Positions 8,621-17,718 of a stretch of DNA of 64,000 nucleotides are shown piece by piece. Within the stretch, counting starts at the first letter, position 1. The number at the start of each line of letters is the position of its first letter. The notes under the pieces were generated by a model. That model had not been told where the DNA came from, did not search any database, and saw nothing but the letters and a program-made list of their open reading frames with translations. Source of the DNA: DASQPR01 sp963797675 (lineage in GTDB: Bacteria; Actinomycetota; Actinomycetes; Mycobacteriales; Micromonosporaceae); NCBI GenBank assembly GCA_963797675.1, contig CAWCQQ010000001.1, positions 62,001-126,000 on the forward strand, in the 5' to 3' direction. A program made the translations under genes and the position numbers.

Positions 8621-9427
8621 TCAGCGACCCAGGCGCTCCAGCACATATCGCGGACGGTCGGTGATCACGCCATCGACGCCCAACTCCATCATCAGGCTCA
8701 GGTCCTCGGGGGCGTTCACCGTCCAGACGTACACCTTGTGTCCGTTTTTATGAAGTTTTTCGACGATGCCGGGTGCGCTGCGGACCGTGCGGACCCCCGG
8801 ACCGCCGATCCTCGCGCCGAACGGCAGCTGGCCGTTGCGCAGGCCCGGCGTGGCCCACTCGCTGAGCCACACCGCATCCACGTCCGGTGCGAGTTCACGC
8901 ACCCGCCGCACCGCGAGCGCCGAGAACGACATGATCGTCACGTGCACGCTCGTGTCGCCGGGCCTCGTCAAACCATAGAAGCGCAGCATGTCGATGAGTT
9001 TCGCCTCGACGTCGCCGCCGAATCGGGTCGGATGCTTCGTCTCGATCAGTAATCGAAGCTTTCGCCCGGCCTCGAGCGCGACCGTCAGCAGGCGATCCAG
9101 CGTCAGCACCCGAGTGCGCAGATCTCCCCCCGGCCCGTCGAACGACCAGCGCGGATGCCAGGACGCGAAATCGAACTCGTCGAGCTCGTCGAGGCTGAGC
9201 CGGCTGACCGCGCCGGTGCCGTTACTGGTCCGGCCGAGTCGCCGGTCGTGTACGCAGACCAGGTGCCCGTCGCGGGTCAGGCGGACGTCGCACTCGAGTC
9301 CGTCGGCACCCTCGTCGATGGCGCGCAAATAAGCGCCGAGCGTGTGTTCCGGCAACGCCTCCGACGATCCTCGATGTGCGAAGACCAGCGGAAACGGCTC
9401 AGCCGATGTAAGGGTCACGTCCGTCAT
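8621..9427 (-). CDS. Glycerophosphodiester phosphodiesterase
   Basis: A 268-residue GDPD family enzyme that hydrolyses glycerophosphodiesters to glycerol-3-phosphate and an alcohol. The catalytic His and Arg are in VFAHRGSSEALPEHT, the metal-binding acidic residues in LECDVRLTRDGHLVCVHD, and further motifs in LLIETKHP and VYVWTVN near the C-terminus. The family end GVDGVITDRP is intact. No signal peptide is visible, so a cytoplasmic enzyme is likely. The ATG at 9427 is preferred over an upstream in-frame codon because it begins just before the conserved core. Its 5' end overlaps the rhodanese gene by 29 bases. Confidence 0.92.
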   Translation of the reverse strand: MTDVTLTSAEPFPLVFAHRGSSEALPEHTLGAYLRAIDEGADGLECDVRLTRDGHLVCVHDRRLGRTSNGTGAVSRLSLDELDEFDFASWHPRWSFDGPGGDLRTRVLTLDRLLTVALEAGRKLRLLIETKHPTRFGGDVEAKLIDMLRFYGLTRPGDTSVHVTIMSFSALAVRRVRELAPDVDAVWLSEWATPGLRNGQLPFGARIGGPGVRTVRSAPGIVEKLHKNGHKVYVWTVNAPEDLSLMMELGVDGVITDRPRYVLERLGR

Positions 9428-9719
9428 CGGCAACAATCGGTCGGCCGGCGGCGACCCACTCCAGCATGCCGCCGTCGAGGTTGACAAGATTTTGCCGGCC
9501 CTGACCGGCCAGATAGTTGACTACCTGCGCGGATCGGTGCCCGGCGCGGCAGATCACGACGACCTCGTCGTCGGCCGGGATCTCATCGACGCGCGCCATG
9601 AGTTCGGACATCGGCAGGTGATGGGCGTCCGGCGCATGGCCGGCGTCCCATTCGTCCTGCTCGCGGACGTCCAGGAGGTAAGCATCGGATGCCACGCCGT
9701 CGGCGCTGATGCTGGGCAT
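9399..9719 (-). CDS. Single-domain rhodanese-like protein
   Basis: A 106-residue rhodanese (thiosulfate or persulfide sulfurtransferase fold). It has the entry motif LLDVREQDEWDAGH, a helix with PMSEL, and the active-site loop VICRAGHRS, whose cysteine would carry the persulfide. The family end NLDGGMLEW is intact. The ATG at 9719 is chosen because the longer frame would run into the end of the neighbouring LCP gene; an ATG at 9767 remains possible. It overlaps the phosphodiesterase start and probably shares its transcript. The in vivo sulfur acceptor is unknown. Confidence 0.88.
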   Translation of the reverse strand: MPSISADGVASDAYLLDVREQDEWDAGHAPDAHHLPMSELMARVDEIPADDEVVVICRAGHRSAQVVNYLAGQGRQNLVNLDGGMLEWVAAGRPIVADDGRDPYIG

Positions 9720-9748
9720 ACTCGGTCGGCTGAACACGAGAGGTAAGT

Positions 9749-10777
9749 CTAAAGGGTGTTTACCCAATGAGGGTTAGTCGAGACCCATGCGGCCATCGTG
9801 TCCTGCGTAATGGCCGAGTACAGGCCGTCCGCGTCGTTGGTTTGGAGCACGAAACTGATCCCGCCGATGGTCTGCGTGACGGACGGCACGCGTACGCCGA
9901 CGAGCGTCGACGGCTGGACGTTACGCAACGAATAGATCAGCTGATCCAGCGGTACGCCGTTGAGGTCCACCGTCATCGACGAGCCGACCGCCCGGATGAT
10001 CTGGTCGATCTTGAGCGGGTTCTTCGTCTCGCCGCTCGCGAACATGGACGAGAAGATCGCCTGCAGGAATTGCTGCTGGTGCCGTTGCCGATCAAAGTCG
10101 CCCTCCGGCAGCGTCTCCCGCTGCCGCAGGTAGTCGAGCGCCTGCGGTGCGGTCAGGTACTGGCAGCCGGTGTTGAAGACATGGCCGGTGTGGATCGACC
10201 TGACCTTCTCGTCGATGCACAGGTTGACGCCGCCGAGATCCTTCACGACCCGATCGAATCCGCTGAAGTTGATCACTGCGGCGCCGTCGAACGTGATGCC
10301 GGTCAGCATCGTCAGCGTCTCCGACAGCAGCTGTACGCCGCCGTTGCCCTGGCCGCCGTACTGGAATGAGGAGTTGATCTTCCCGACCGCACCGGCGAAC
10401 GCGCCGTCCGGCGGGATCTGGACCCGCAGGTCACGCGGTATCGAGATCATGTACGCGCGATCCATCGTCGCCGGGATGTGCACGATGATGATCGTGTCCG
10501 AGCGTGCGCCCATGGACGGATTGCCGGTCCGGGCATCGGAGCCGATCAGCAGATAGTTCAGCGGCCCGGCCAGCGATGTCGGCGCCTGGCCTCCGTCGTG
10601 CCGGGCGTTTGGAGCCAGCAGCGTGCTGCGATGCAGTGCCCCGGCGTAGCGGACGGCCAAGAGCTGCTCGCCACCGAGCAGGCCGATCGAAATGATCATC
10701 AGAAACACGCCGAGGACGATCACCGCCTTCGTCCACAGCGGCGATCGGTTCTTGCGGGGCCTGTCGACCACGGCCAT
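9749..10777 (-). CDS. LytR-CpsA-Psr ligase, copy 1
   Basis: A 342-residue membrane-anchored ligase of the type that transfers undecaprenyl-linked polymers to peptidoglycan. A basic N-terminus precedes one membrane helix (about residues 18-38). The extracytoplasmic LCP domain has NYLLIGSDAR, ARSDTIIIVHI, SIPRDLRVQI and DYLRQRETLPEGDFDRQRHQQ, carrying the conserved Asp and Arg residues that bind the pyrophosphate. A GGGGGCGG ribosome-binding site precedes the ATG. This is the first of four complete tandem copies. The polymer substrate (arabinogalactan-like, teichoic or capsular) cannot be read from the sequence. Confidence 0.93.
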   Translation of the reverse strand: MAVVDRPRKNRSPLWTKAVIVLGVFLMIISIGLLGGEQLLAVRYAGALHRSTLLAPNARHDGGQAPTSLAGPLNYLLIGSDARTGNPSMGARSDTIIIVHIPATMDRAYMISIPRDLRVQIPPDGAFAGAVGKINSSFQYGGQGNGGVQLLSETLTMLTGITFDGAAVINFSGFDRVVKDLGGVNLCIDEKVRSIHTGHVFNTGCQYLTAPQALDYLRQRETLPEGDFDRQRHQQQFLQAIFSSMFASGETKNPLKIDQIIRAVGSSMTVDLNGVPLDQLIYSLRNVQPSTLVGVRVPSVTQTIGGISFVLQTNDADGLYSAITQDTMAAWVSTNPHWVNTL

Positions 10778-10851
10778 ACCCGCCCCCGAACATCGTGCGC
10801 TGCTATCTGATCAGCGTACGAGTCCGAATGGTCCGGATATCCGAGAACGGC

Positions 10852-12027
10852 TCAACTGTTGGAGACCCACGTCGGATGCTGCTGGATGAACGTACCGAGG
10901 GTGTCGTTCTTGACGTCCTGCAGCAAGTCCAGCGACGTGGCGTCCAACACCTCCTCGTCCTGACCGGCGACCACCTTCGTGTTGTACGTACCGTTGTTCG
11001 TCTTGATCGTCAGGAGGTTGGACGGGCTGATGCCCTTCAGCGTGAAGATCCAGTCGGCGGTGGAGATGCCGTGGCCGTCCCAGACGAATGCGCTCTTGAT
11101 CGAGTCCAGGAAGCTGGAGATCTTCAACGGATTGCTGATCCCCTGACTCACCGCCTCCTGCAGCACCGCCTTGATGAACTGCTGCTGATGACGCTCGCGG
11201 TCATAGTCGCCGTTCGGCAGGAAGTCGCGGATGCGTACGTAGTCGAGCGCCTGGCCGGGCGTCAGGTGATGGGTGCCGACGGTGTAGATGACCGGCGTGA
11301 CGCCCGGGACCTTGTGCCAGGTCAGACCGTTGTTGTACGTCACGAACGGCGCTGCGTTGACCCGCTTGCCGTTCACGATCTTGTAGCCGGCATGCAGCGA
11401 CGTGGTCTTCTCGTCAACGTACATCGTGACGCCGCCCAGTGCCTTGACGATCGACTGGAAGCCGTCGAAGTTCACGATCGCGGCGCCGTTGAACGTCAGG
11501 CCCCAGTTCTGCTGCAGCGTCTTGACGAGCAGCTGCGCGCCACCGGCGTAGCCGCCGCCGTTCGAGCTGCCGAACTCGAACGCAGCATTGATCTTCGTCG
11601 AGCCGTGGCCCGGGATCGGCACGACGGTGTCGCGCGGGATCGACACGAGGTAGGCGGACTGATGGTCGGCCGGGATGTGGACGATGATGATCGAGTCGGA
11701 ACGGGAACCGATGGTGTTACCCGGCCGGGTATCGACGCCGATCATCAGGAGGTTGATCACACCCTTGATGGACTGGCCGGTCTCCGGCGTACTCGTGCCG
11801 AGCAGGTCCGCGGTCGGCACCGTGTTGGCCGACGCGATCACCACGTGCACGGTGGCGTAGACGGCGGCACTCGCCATCATCAGGACGACACCAACGAAGA
11901 TGGACAGGATCGAGCCGATCGGCTTTCGGCGCTTGATGCCCGTACGCGGGCGGCCCTTGGTCGTACCGGGGCGGCCCTGCGCGGGCACTGCGGACGTCGC
12001 GCGCACGGGTGAATCGGACTTGCTCAC
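10852..12027 (-). CDS. LytR-CpsA-Psr ligase, copy 2
   Basis: A 391-residue LCP ligase starting at GTG with a GGGGG ribosome-binding site. The cytoplasmic tail is about 35 basic residues (KGRPRTGIKRRKPIGS), followed by one membrane helix (about 37-60). The external domain has NLLMIGVDTRPGNT, SRSDSIIIVHI, SIPRDTVVPI and DYVRIRDFLPNGDYDRERHQQ. Compared with copy 1 it carries an insertion of about 35 residues before the DYVRIRD motif (KIVNGKRVNAAPFVTYNNG region). Its C-terminal third is the closest relative of the truncated copy just upstream, pointing to local duplication. Confidence 0.93.
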   Translation of the reverse strand: MSKSDSPVRATSAVPAQGRPGTTKGRPRTGIKRRKPIGSILSIFVGVVLMMASAAVYATVHVVIASANTVPTADLLGTSTPETGQSIKGVINLLMIGVDTRPGNTIGSRSDSIIIVHIPADHQSAYLVSIPRDTVVPIPGHGSTKINAAFEFGSSNGGGYAGGAQLLVKTLQQNWGLTFNGAAIVNFDGFQSIVKALGGVTMYVDEKTTSLHAGYKIVNGKRVNAAPFVTYNNGLTWHKVPGVTPVIYTVGTHHLTPGQALDYVRIRDFLPNGDYDRERHQQQFIKAVLQEAVSQGISNPLKISSFLDSIKSAFVWDGHGISTADWIFTLKGISPSNLLTIKTNNGTYNTKVVAGQDEEVLDATSLDLLQDVKNDTLGTFIQQHPTWVSNS

Positions 12028-12206
12028 TGCGTCTGAACCCCCGTACGTCGTCGGCTTCCAACGCTCGATAAGAGCGAAGCCAATAACGTATTCGACGGAT
12101 GCTCGGTTCTGGTAGGAACGACAGCGACAGATCAGGCTCTTCTCAGCGAATTTGCGCGATTACTGCCCACAAATCGGGCTATATCGGTGTGTCTGATGTC
12201 ACTCAG

Positions 12207-12677
12207 TTAACTACTTGCCCACGACGGATTCGCCACGATGAACCGATCCACCTGGTCCGACGCCACATCGGACAGAAGCGTGAGACTCTTCGCCGACAGC
12301 ACTTCACGCGAGTCGAAGCCGCCACCCGGTCTTGGCACATGCAGCGTGTTGTAGGTGCCGTTGTTGACCTTCAGGAGCACCATCGATGTCGGGCTGATGC
12401 CTTTCAGCGTGAAGATCCAGTTCGCGATCGATACCCCGCCGCCGGAGAACACGAACGCTTTCGAGATCGACGCCAGGAACGAACCCGCTTGCAGCGGATT
12501 CTGCAAACCCTTGTGGTACGCCTCCGCCAGCACCGCCTTGATGAACTGCTGCTGATGGCGTTCTCGGTCGTAGTCGCCGTTCGGCAGGAAATCGCGGGTC
12601 CGGACGAAGTCGAGCGCCTGGAACGGCGACAGATGCTGATATCCGACCTGGTAGATCATCGGCGTCACGCCGCGCAC
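12207..12677 (-). pseudogene. Truncated LytR-CpsA-Psr copy lacking its N-terminal half
   Basis: Only the C-terminal 156 residues of an LCP protein remain, beginning PMIYQVGYQHL and containing FVRTRDFLPNGDYDRERHQQ. An in-frame stop at 12720-12722 blocks any longer reading. The membrane helix, GSDAR-like and PRD motifs are missing, so it cannot be an anchored ligase. The retained part matches copy 2 closely (RDFLPNGDYDRERHQQQF, NWIFTLKGIS and NNGTYNT recur in both). The 167 bases between it and copy 3 hold no recognisable N-terminus in any frame. It looks like the residue of a deletion within a tandem array. Confidence 0.8.
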
Positions 12678-12844
12678 CGGCGCCGCTTCACGACCGGATT
12701 CGCGTCCGGTCCCCCAGCCTCATCCACCACGCATCACTCACTTCGCCGTCCGACATGACCGATTTGCACCGGTTCATCCGGGACAACGAGCGGCACCGTC
12801 CTCGCGGCGTGCCGAATGGCGTCCTTCCTGGGAGAACGCGACGA

Positions 12845-14056
12845 TCAGGAGCTGACCCAGCTCGGATTCGCCGCGATGAACGCGTCGATCGAGTCGGTGT
12901 TGACGTCGGCCAGCAGCTGCCGACTCAGCGGCGACAGCTGTTCGCGCGACTGGCCGTTGACATGGACGGTGTCGTACGTGCCGGCGTTCGTCTTCACCAG
13001 GATCATGTTGTTCGGCGAGATGCCCTTGAACGCGAAGATCCAGTCGGTCAGCGAGATGCCGTGGCCGTCGAAGATGAACGCCTTGCTGAGCTTCTGGAGA
13101 ATCGGTTCGAGCGTCAGCGGGTTGGACAGTCCCTTGTCGATGCTCTCCTGCAGCAGCGCCTTGACGAACTGCTGCTGATGGCGCTGCCGGCCGTAGTCGC
13201 CGTCGCCGTTCGCGAGAAGATCCCGCTGCCGTACGTAGTCGAGCGCCTCGGTCGGCGTCAGGCGACGGCATCCGGGCTGGTAGATCACTGGATGCCGGCC
13301 GGGGATCGGGGTGAGATGCGCACCGCCATCGGTGATCAGGTACGGCGCGGCCGGCGTATCCGTCCCGTTGATGAAGCCGTCGTGAATCGACGTGGTGCGC
13401 TCGTCGACGCACATGTTCACGCCGCCGAGAGCGGCCACGACGTCCCGGAAGCCGTCGAAGTTGACGATCACGGCGGCATTGAACGAGATGTTCGCGAGCT
13501 TCTGGATGGTCAACGCCAGGAGCTGTACGCCGCCGGCCGTACCACCGCCGTTGACGCTCCCGTCCTGGTAGGCGGCATTGATCTTGTCGGTACCACCCGG
13601 GTAGTGGCTCATCGCAAACGGCGGGATCACGGCGTTCGTGTCGCGCGGGATCGAGATCAGGTACGCGCGATCGTGGCTGGCCGGGATGTGCACGATGATG
13701 ATCGAGTCCGAGCGCGAACCCATCGCCGGATTCGCGTCCCGCGTATCGAGCCCGACCAGCAGGATGTTGACCGGCCCGTCGATCGTCGTGGCCGACGATC
13801 CGATGCTGCCCAGCAGATTCTGCTGCTTGATCGTGCTGGAGACCTGATGCAGCACGACGTCGCCGCCGACGAATCCGACGGCGCTCAGCACGATCAGCAG
13901 GACGCCCAGCGCGATGAAGATGCGTGACCCCCAGGCTGCTCCGCGCTTGCGGGCAGTGGTTCCGGCGGGCGAATCGGCGACCGCCACGCGCGCCACCCCT
14001 CGCGCCGTGAACGACGTCGCGGCTTCGAGGCCGGGATCTCCGTCGGGCTCTGCCAT
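12845..14056 (-). CDS. LytR-CpsA-Psr ligase, copy 3
   Basis: A 403-residue LCP ligase with an AGGAGCG ribosome-binding site before the ATG. The cytoplasmic tail is longer than in the other copies (about 45 residues), then one membrane helix around 47-70. The external domain has NILLVGLDTRDANPA, SRSDSIIIVHI, SIPRDTNAVI and DYVRQRDLLANGDGDYGRQRHQQ. The conserved cysteines (MCVDERTTS and QPGCRRL) match those in copy 1 (LCIDEKVRS, NTGCQYL) and may form a disulfide, whereas copies 2 and 4 lack them. Polymer specificity may thus differ between pairs of copies. Confidence 0.93.
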   Translation of the reverse strand: MAEPDGDPGLEAATSFTARGVARVAVADSPAGTTARKRGAAWGSRIFIALGVLLIVLSAVGFVGGDVVLHQVSSTIKQQNLLGSIGSSATTIDGPVNILLVGLDTRDANPAMGSRSDSIIIVHIPASHDRAYLISIPRDTNAVIPPFAMSHYPGGTDKINAAYQDGSVNGGGTAGGVQLLALTIQKLANISFNAAVIVNFDGFRDVVAALGGVNMCVDERTTSIHDGFINGTDTPAAPYLITDGGAHLTPIPGRHPVIYQPGCRRLTPTEALDYVRQRDLLANGDGDYGRQRHQQQFVKALLQESIDKGLSNPLTLEPILQKLSKAFIFDGHGISLTDWIFAFKGISPNNMILVKTNAGTYDTVHVNGQSREQLSPLSRQLLADVNTDSIDAFIAANPSWVSS

Positions 14057-14098
14057 TCGCGCTCCTGATGAGGGAATGAAGGCTGCCTATATATCAGT

Positions 14099-15046
14099 CT
14101 AGGACGATGGATTCGCCGCCAGCCAGCCGGCGACGCCGTCCTTGCTGACTGCTTCGTACAGCGAGGCGGCCTTGGCCTTGTCCGCGAGGACAACGCTCTG
14201 ACCTGCTTCGGTCCCGGTCCCGGACGACGGGCTCGTGACGAAACTCAGGTCCTTGGACCGCAAATTGTGGAACTGAACGGCCATCGAGGCGAGGTTGAAC
14301 GTCTTGTCGACCACGATCGCCTTCGAGATCGCGCCGAGGAAGCCCGACAGCTTGGTCGGGCTCGTCAACGTGCCGGTGCTGGTCGCCTCATCCATGATGT
14401 CCTTCAGGAACTCCTGCTGGTGCTGTACCCGCGCGAAGTCTCCGTTGGCGAACTGTTTGCGCTGGCGGATGTAGTCGAGCGCCTGCGCGCCGCTGAGATG
14501 GTGATTGCCCTTCGTGAACACCCGGTACGGCGGATGAATCGACGTGATCGTCTTGTCGATGTACATGTTGACGCCGCCGAGTGCATCGGTGACCTGGGCG
14601 AAGCCGGCGAAGTCGATGACGATCGCATGATCGATGTGTACGCCGGTGAAGCGCTCGACCGTCTCCACGGTCAGCGGCACGCCGCCCCACGCGAACGCGG
14701 CGTTGATCTTCGCGTACTGGTTGCCGAGGCTTGGTTTGGACGGGCTCTTCGGCACATAGACCCACGTGTCACGAGGGATCGAGATCATGTACGCCTTCGC
14801 ATGGTTGGCGTCGATGTGCATCAAAATGATCGTGTCGGTACGCCATCCGGGCTGCACGGACGTCTCGGCCGGATCGCGCGAGTCGCTGCCGAGCAGCAGG
14901 ATGTTCTGCGCGCCCTTGACCAGAACCGGTGGCCGGCCTCCGGTCAGTCCGGCAAACGCGTCGACCCGCGCAAGATCGTTGTTCAGGTGATTCACGAACA
15001 GATAGCTGCCGAGCGTCACCGCGCCGGCGATCACTGCGACCAGCAC
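14099..15046 (-). CDS. LytR-CpsA-Psr ligase, copy 4, start uncertain
   Basis: An LCP ligase with NILLLGSDSRDPAET, WRTDTIILMHI, SIPRDTWVYV and DYIRQRKQFANGDFARVQHQQ. The GTG at 15046 is the only start codon in this frame, but it begins inside the membrane helix and lacks a ribosome-binding site. The same frame stays open to 15256 and encodes a basic tail (RPKRKIKPRWGRIALVLG) typical of family N-termini. An ATG at 15252 in another frame could be the true start if there is an indel near 15.1 kb. Domain identity is secure; the 5' end is not. Confidence 0.88.
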   Translation of the reverse strand: MLVAVIAGAVTLGSYLFVNHLNNDLARVDAFAGLTGGRPPVLVKGAQNILLLGSDSRDPAETSVQPGWRTDTIILMHIDANHAKAYMISIPRDTWVYVPKSPSKPSLGNQYAKINAAFAWGGVPLTVETVERFTGVHIDHAIVIDFAGFAQVTDALGGVNMYIDKTITSIHPPYRVFTKGNHHLSGAQALDYIRQRKQFANGDFARVQHQQEFLKDIMDEATSTGTLTSPTKLSGFLGAISKAIVVDKTFNLASMAVQFHNLRSKDLSFVTSPSSGTGTEAGQSVVLADKAKAASLYEAVSKDGVAGWLAANPSS

Positions 15047-15293
15047 GCCCAGGACGAGTGCGATCCGTCCCCACCGGGGTTTGATCTTCCGTTTTGGACG
15101 GACCGCCGCGCCCGGCCCGGTGGCCTGCCGCGAACCGGTGGAGTGCGGTCCGGCGCTGCGCCGGTGGATCGCACCGGCCGTGCTGGATTCCCGGAACCGG
15201 GTACCCGGGCCCTGCCGGTGGGCGGCGTGGAGCCGGTGGACGGCGTAGACATCCCCTCACACTACGTAACGGCGTCCACTCTCGTGCCGTGCT

Positions 15294-15812
15294 TCAGTCG
15301 GCGAGCCCTCGATAGCGTCCTCGAACATGGACGAGCGGCTTCAACGGATCGGTCGTGACATGCAGTTCGGCGATCGTGGCGGCAACCATCAATCCGAACC
15401 CGAATCGACTGGACTCGTCCAGCGTGACGCCGGCCCAGGTCCCCGCGTCCAGCGGCACCGGCCCGTACGGCGAATCGGCCCACTCGCCGACCGCGAACGG
15501 GCCGCCCGGCGACGGCAGGATCCCCGCGAACCGATCGGCCAGCAGATGCTCGCCATGATGCAGCATCGTGATCACTGCCCGGCCGGTCGACGACATGACA
15601 TCCCAGAGCGTCGACTCGTCGTCGATGATGCCGACGATCCGGCCCGGCTCGCCGTCCGCCACCAGCACCGACGACACGGTCAGTCCGGCCCGGGCGGTCC
15701 CGGCGCCGGCCGTCCAGATGGTCACCGGTGCCGGTAGGCGGCCTCGCATGCGCCGTACCGCCGATCGTTGATCTTCCGGCGATGCGAACGGGTCCGTGGT
15801 GTGAATCGTCAC
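15294..15812 (-). CDS. Flavin reductase-like (FMN-binding) protein
   Basis: A 172-residue protein of the flavin reductase-like fold. This fold either supplies reduced FMN to a partner monooxygenase or binds flavin for other uses. The FMN-binding stretch is GLTVSSVLVADGEPGRIVGI (about residues 43-62). It is followed by STGRAVITMLHHGEHLLADRFAG and the C-terminal KPLVHVRGRYRGL strand common to the family. The GTG start at 15812 lacks a strong ribosome-binding site. No monooxygenase gene is adjacent, so the partner is unknown. It is separated from LCP copy 4 by about 40 bases, with which it may share a promoter region. Confidence 0.8.
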   Translation of the reverse strand: MTIHTTDPFASPEDQRSAVRRMRGRLPAPVTIWTAGAGTARAGLTVSSVLVADGEPGRIVGIIDDESTLWDVMSSTGRAVITMLHHGEHLLADRFAGILPSPGGPFAVGEWADSPYGPVPLDAGTWAGVTLDESSRFGFGLMVAATIAELHVTTDPLKPLVHVRGRYRGLAD

Positions 15813-15821
15813 GCGAAAAAC

Positions 15822-17718
15822 CTACCGCGGTGTCGTCGCAACCAATTCCGGGCAGCCCGAGGCCGGTGGCGGGGCGTAGTCACGCAGCGCGTCACGTGCG
15901 GCGACGCGGGAGAAGTTCCACGTACGCCAGTCGTCGCCCGATGACTCCACGGCGTACGCGATGTCCACGAGCGCACACGCCTGCAGGTTCACCGGCAGTT
16001 GCTGGATCGCCGGGAGCGCATCGGCCGACATCTGCCGCAGGTAGCCGATGCTCAGCTTGCCGGTGCTCTGATAGCGGTCGACGTTGTGCTGCGCCACGTA
16101 GCGATCCGGGTTCGCGATCGCGCCGGCCAGCAGGGAGAGCACGAGCGAGCCGACGATCACGCGCGGCAGCCAAGCCGCCCGCAACGTGATCCCGGCGATC
16201 AAGATCAGCACGAACAGCAGCCCGAACCACAGCTCGATCCCGGCGACGGCGACGCGCAGCCGGGTGTAGCCGAACGCGTGCTCGTACGTGTCGACCCGCT
16301 TGAGAGCCGCCGCCACGATCACGATCGAGAACACGGTCAGGCCGCCGAGCAGGATGCGCAGCAGCTTCCGATCGGTCGCCGTCTCTCGAGGTGCGATCCG
16401 GCTGGTGACCAGCAGTACGGTCAGCGTCAGCAGGCTCACGACCAGGAGCTGCCAGAAGCCGTTGTGCGCGTACCCGCGCATGTAGGCATGGGACGCGTTC
16501 GCAAGCTTCGCATCGCCGCCGAACAGCACCGCAAGCTGGATATACACGAACACCGCGAACAGCACGTTCAGCACGCTCAGCGGCAGAACCCATTCGGCCC
16601 GGCGGACCCGCTTCGCCACCACCGGCGCCACGGCATCGAATCTGCGGCCGGGCCGCGGACAGGTAGGCAACGCCACACGCCACCGCGCCGACCAGGACGA
16701 AGCAGAAGATCGCACGAGCGACTTCGGACGCCTTCAACGGCGGCAGGATCGAGCCCAGAACGTGCCGGAACTCGGCGTCGGCACTCGCGAACAGCCCACC
16801 GAACACGAGCAGAAGCAGCACGCTGACCGCGCTGGCGATCAGGATTCGGGAGCCGTCGTCACTCGTCCGGCGCAGGCCACGGCCGATCCACGCCGGCGAT
16901 CGGAACGGCGCCATCACCGGTGCCCAGACCGACGCGAAGAGCGCCCGCACGGTCCGGCCGCCGGCCAGTGCCATCGCCGACGATCCCAACGCGAACACCA
17001 CACACCAGAAGAACAGCCAGCCGGCCGCGCGGAACGTCCCGACCGCGAGCAGCGCGAGCGCGCACGCTCCCCAGAACGCGCGCTCTCCGTGCTCCGCAAA
17101 CGACAAGCGAGGGGTACGCCCAACCGCGCCGCCCCCCGTCCCGCCGTCCGACGCGACCGGAGCCGCTTCGGACCCGTGCTCCGCAGCCGAAACCGAACCG
17201 GCCGTATCCGCTGCGTCACCCGCAACGACAACGCCGGGTACGTCGCCGACCGCAGCACCCTCCACACCAGGTGCGACAGCGGCCGCGGCCGAATCGCCGG
17301 TCGTCGTGGCGACTGGCCGGCGTCCGAGTCCGGTGGCGATCGACAGCACAGCCAGTGCGACCGCCGTCACGAACCAGCCGAAGCCAGGCAACGACGGGAC
17401 GAGGCCGACGGCGCCGACGACGCCGGCGACCACGATCAGGCTGATCGAGACCCGCGGCGCGGCAGCGGTCTTACCCGGCCCTGGCCAGTGGCGCTGGAAC
17501 ATCGTCGGCGGCACCGGCCGCTGCGGATAGGCCGGCACGCGTACCCAGCCGTTGGGACCCTGGACCCATCCGGTCGGGCTCGGCGCGTACGCCGGCATCA
17601 ACCCGAGTTGGCCGGGCGGCGCGCCGGGCGCCTGGCCCGGGATCGTCGGCCAGCCTGGAGGCGCCTGGTCCGCAGCAGGGTGATCGGAGCGAGGCGAGGC
17701 GGGCGCTAGGTCGGACAT
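15822..17718 (-). CDS. DUF4173 multi-pass membrane protein, one frame break
   Basis: After removing one base near 16648 the gene encodes about 631 residues. A Pro/Gly-rich cytoplasmic tail (residues 1-85, PSPTGWVQGPNGW) precedes membrane helices. There is a low-complexity Ala/Gly/Val loop around 145-205. Many helices follow, with the family landmarks FWGACALALLAVG, ILPPLKASEVARAIFCF, RRAEWVLPLSVLNVLF, MRGYAHNGFWQLL and DTYEHAFGYTRLRV. The end, YLRQMSADALPAIQQL, precedes a short external tail with two cysteines. DUF4173 proteins are abundant in actinobacteria and unassigned. The +1 shift occurs between YLSAARP and RRFDAVAP and is probably an insertion error. Confidence 0.8.

Noticed and set aside
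7141..8664. 507-codon open frame antisense to the histidine kinase
   Set aside because: It mirrors codon positions of a clear kinase gene and shows no family features.
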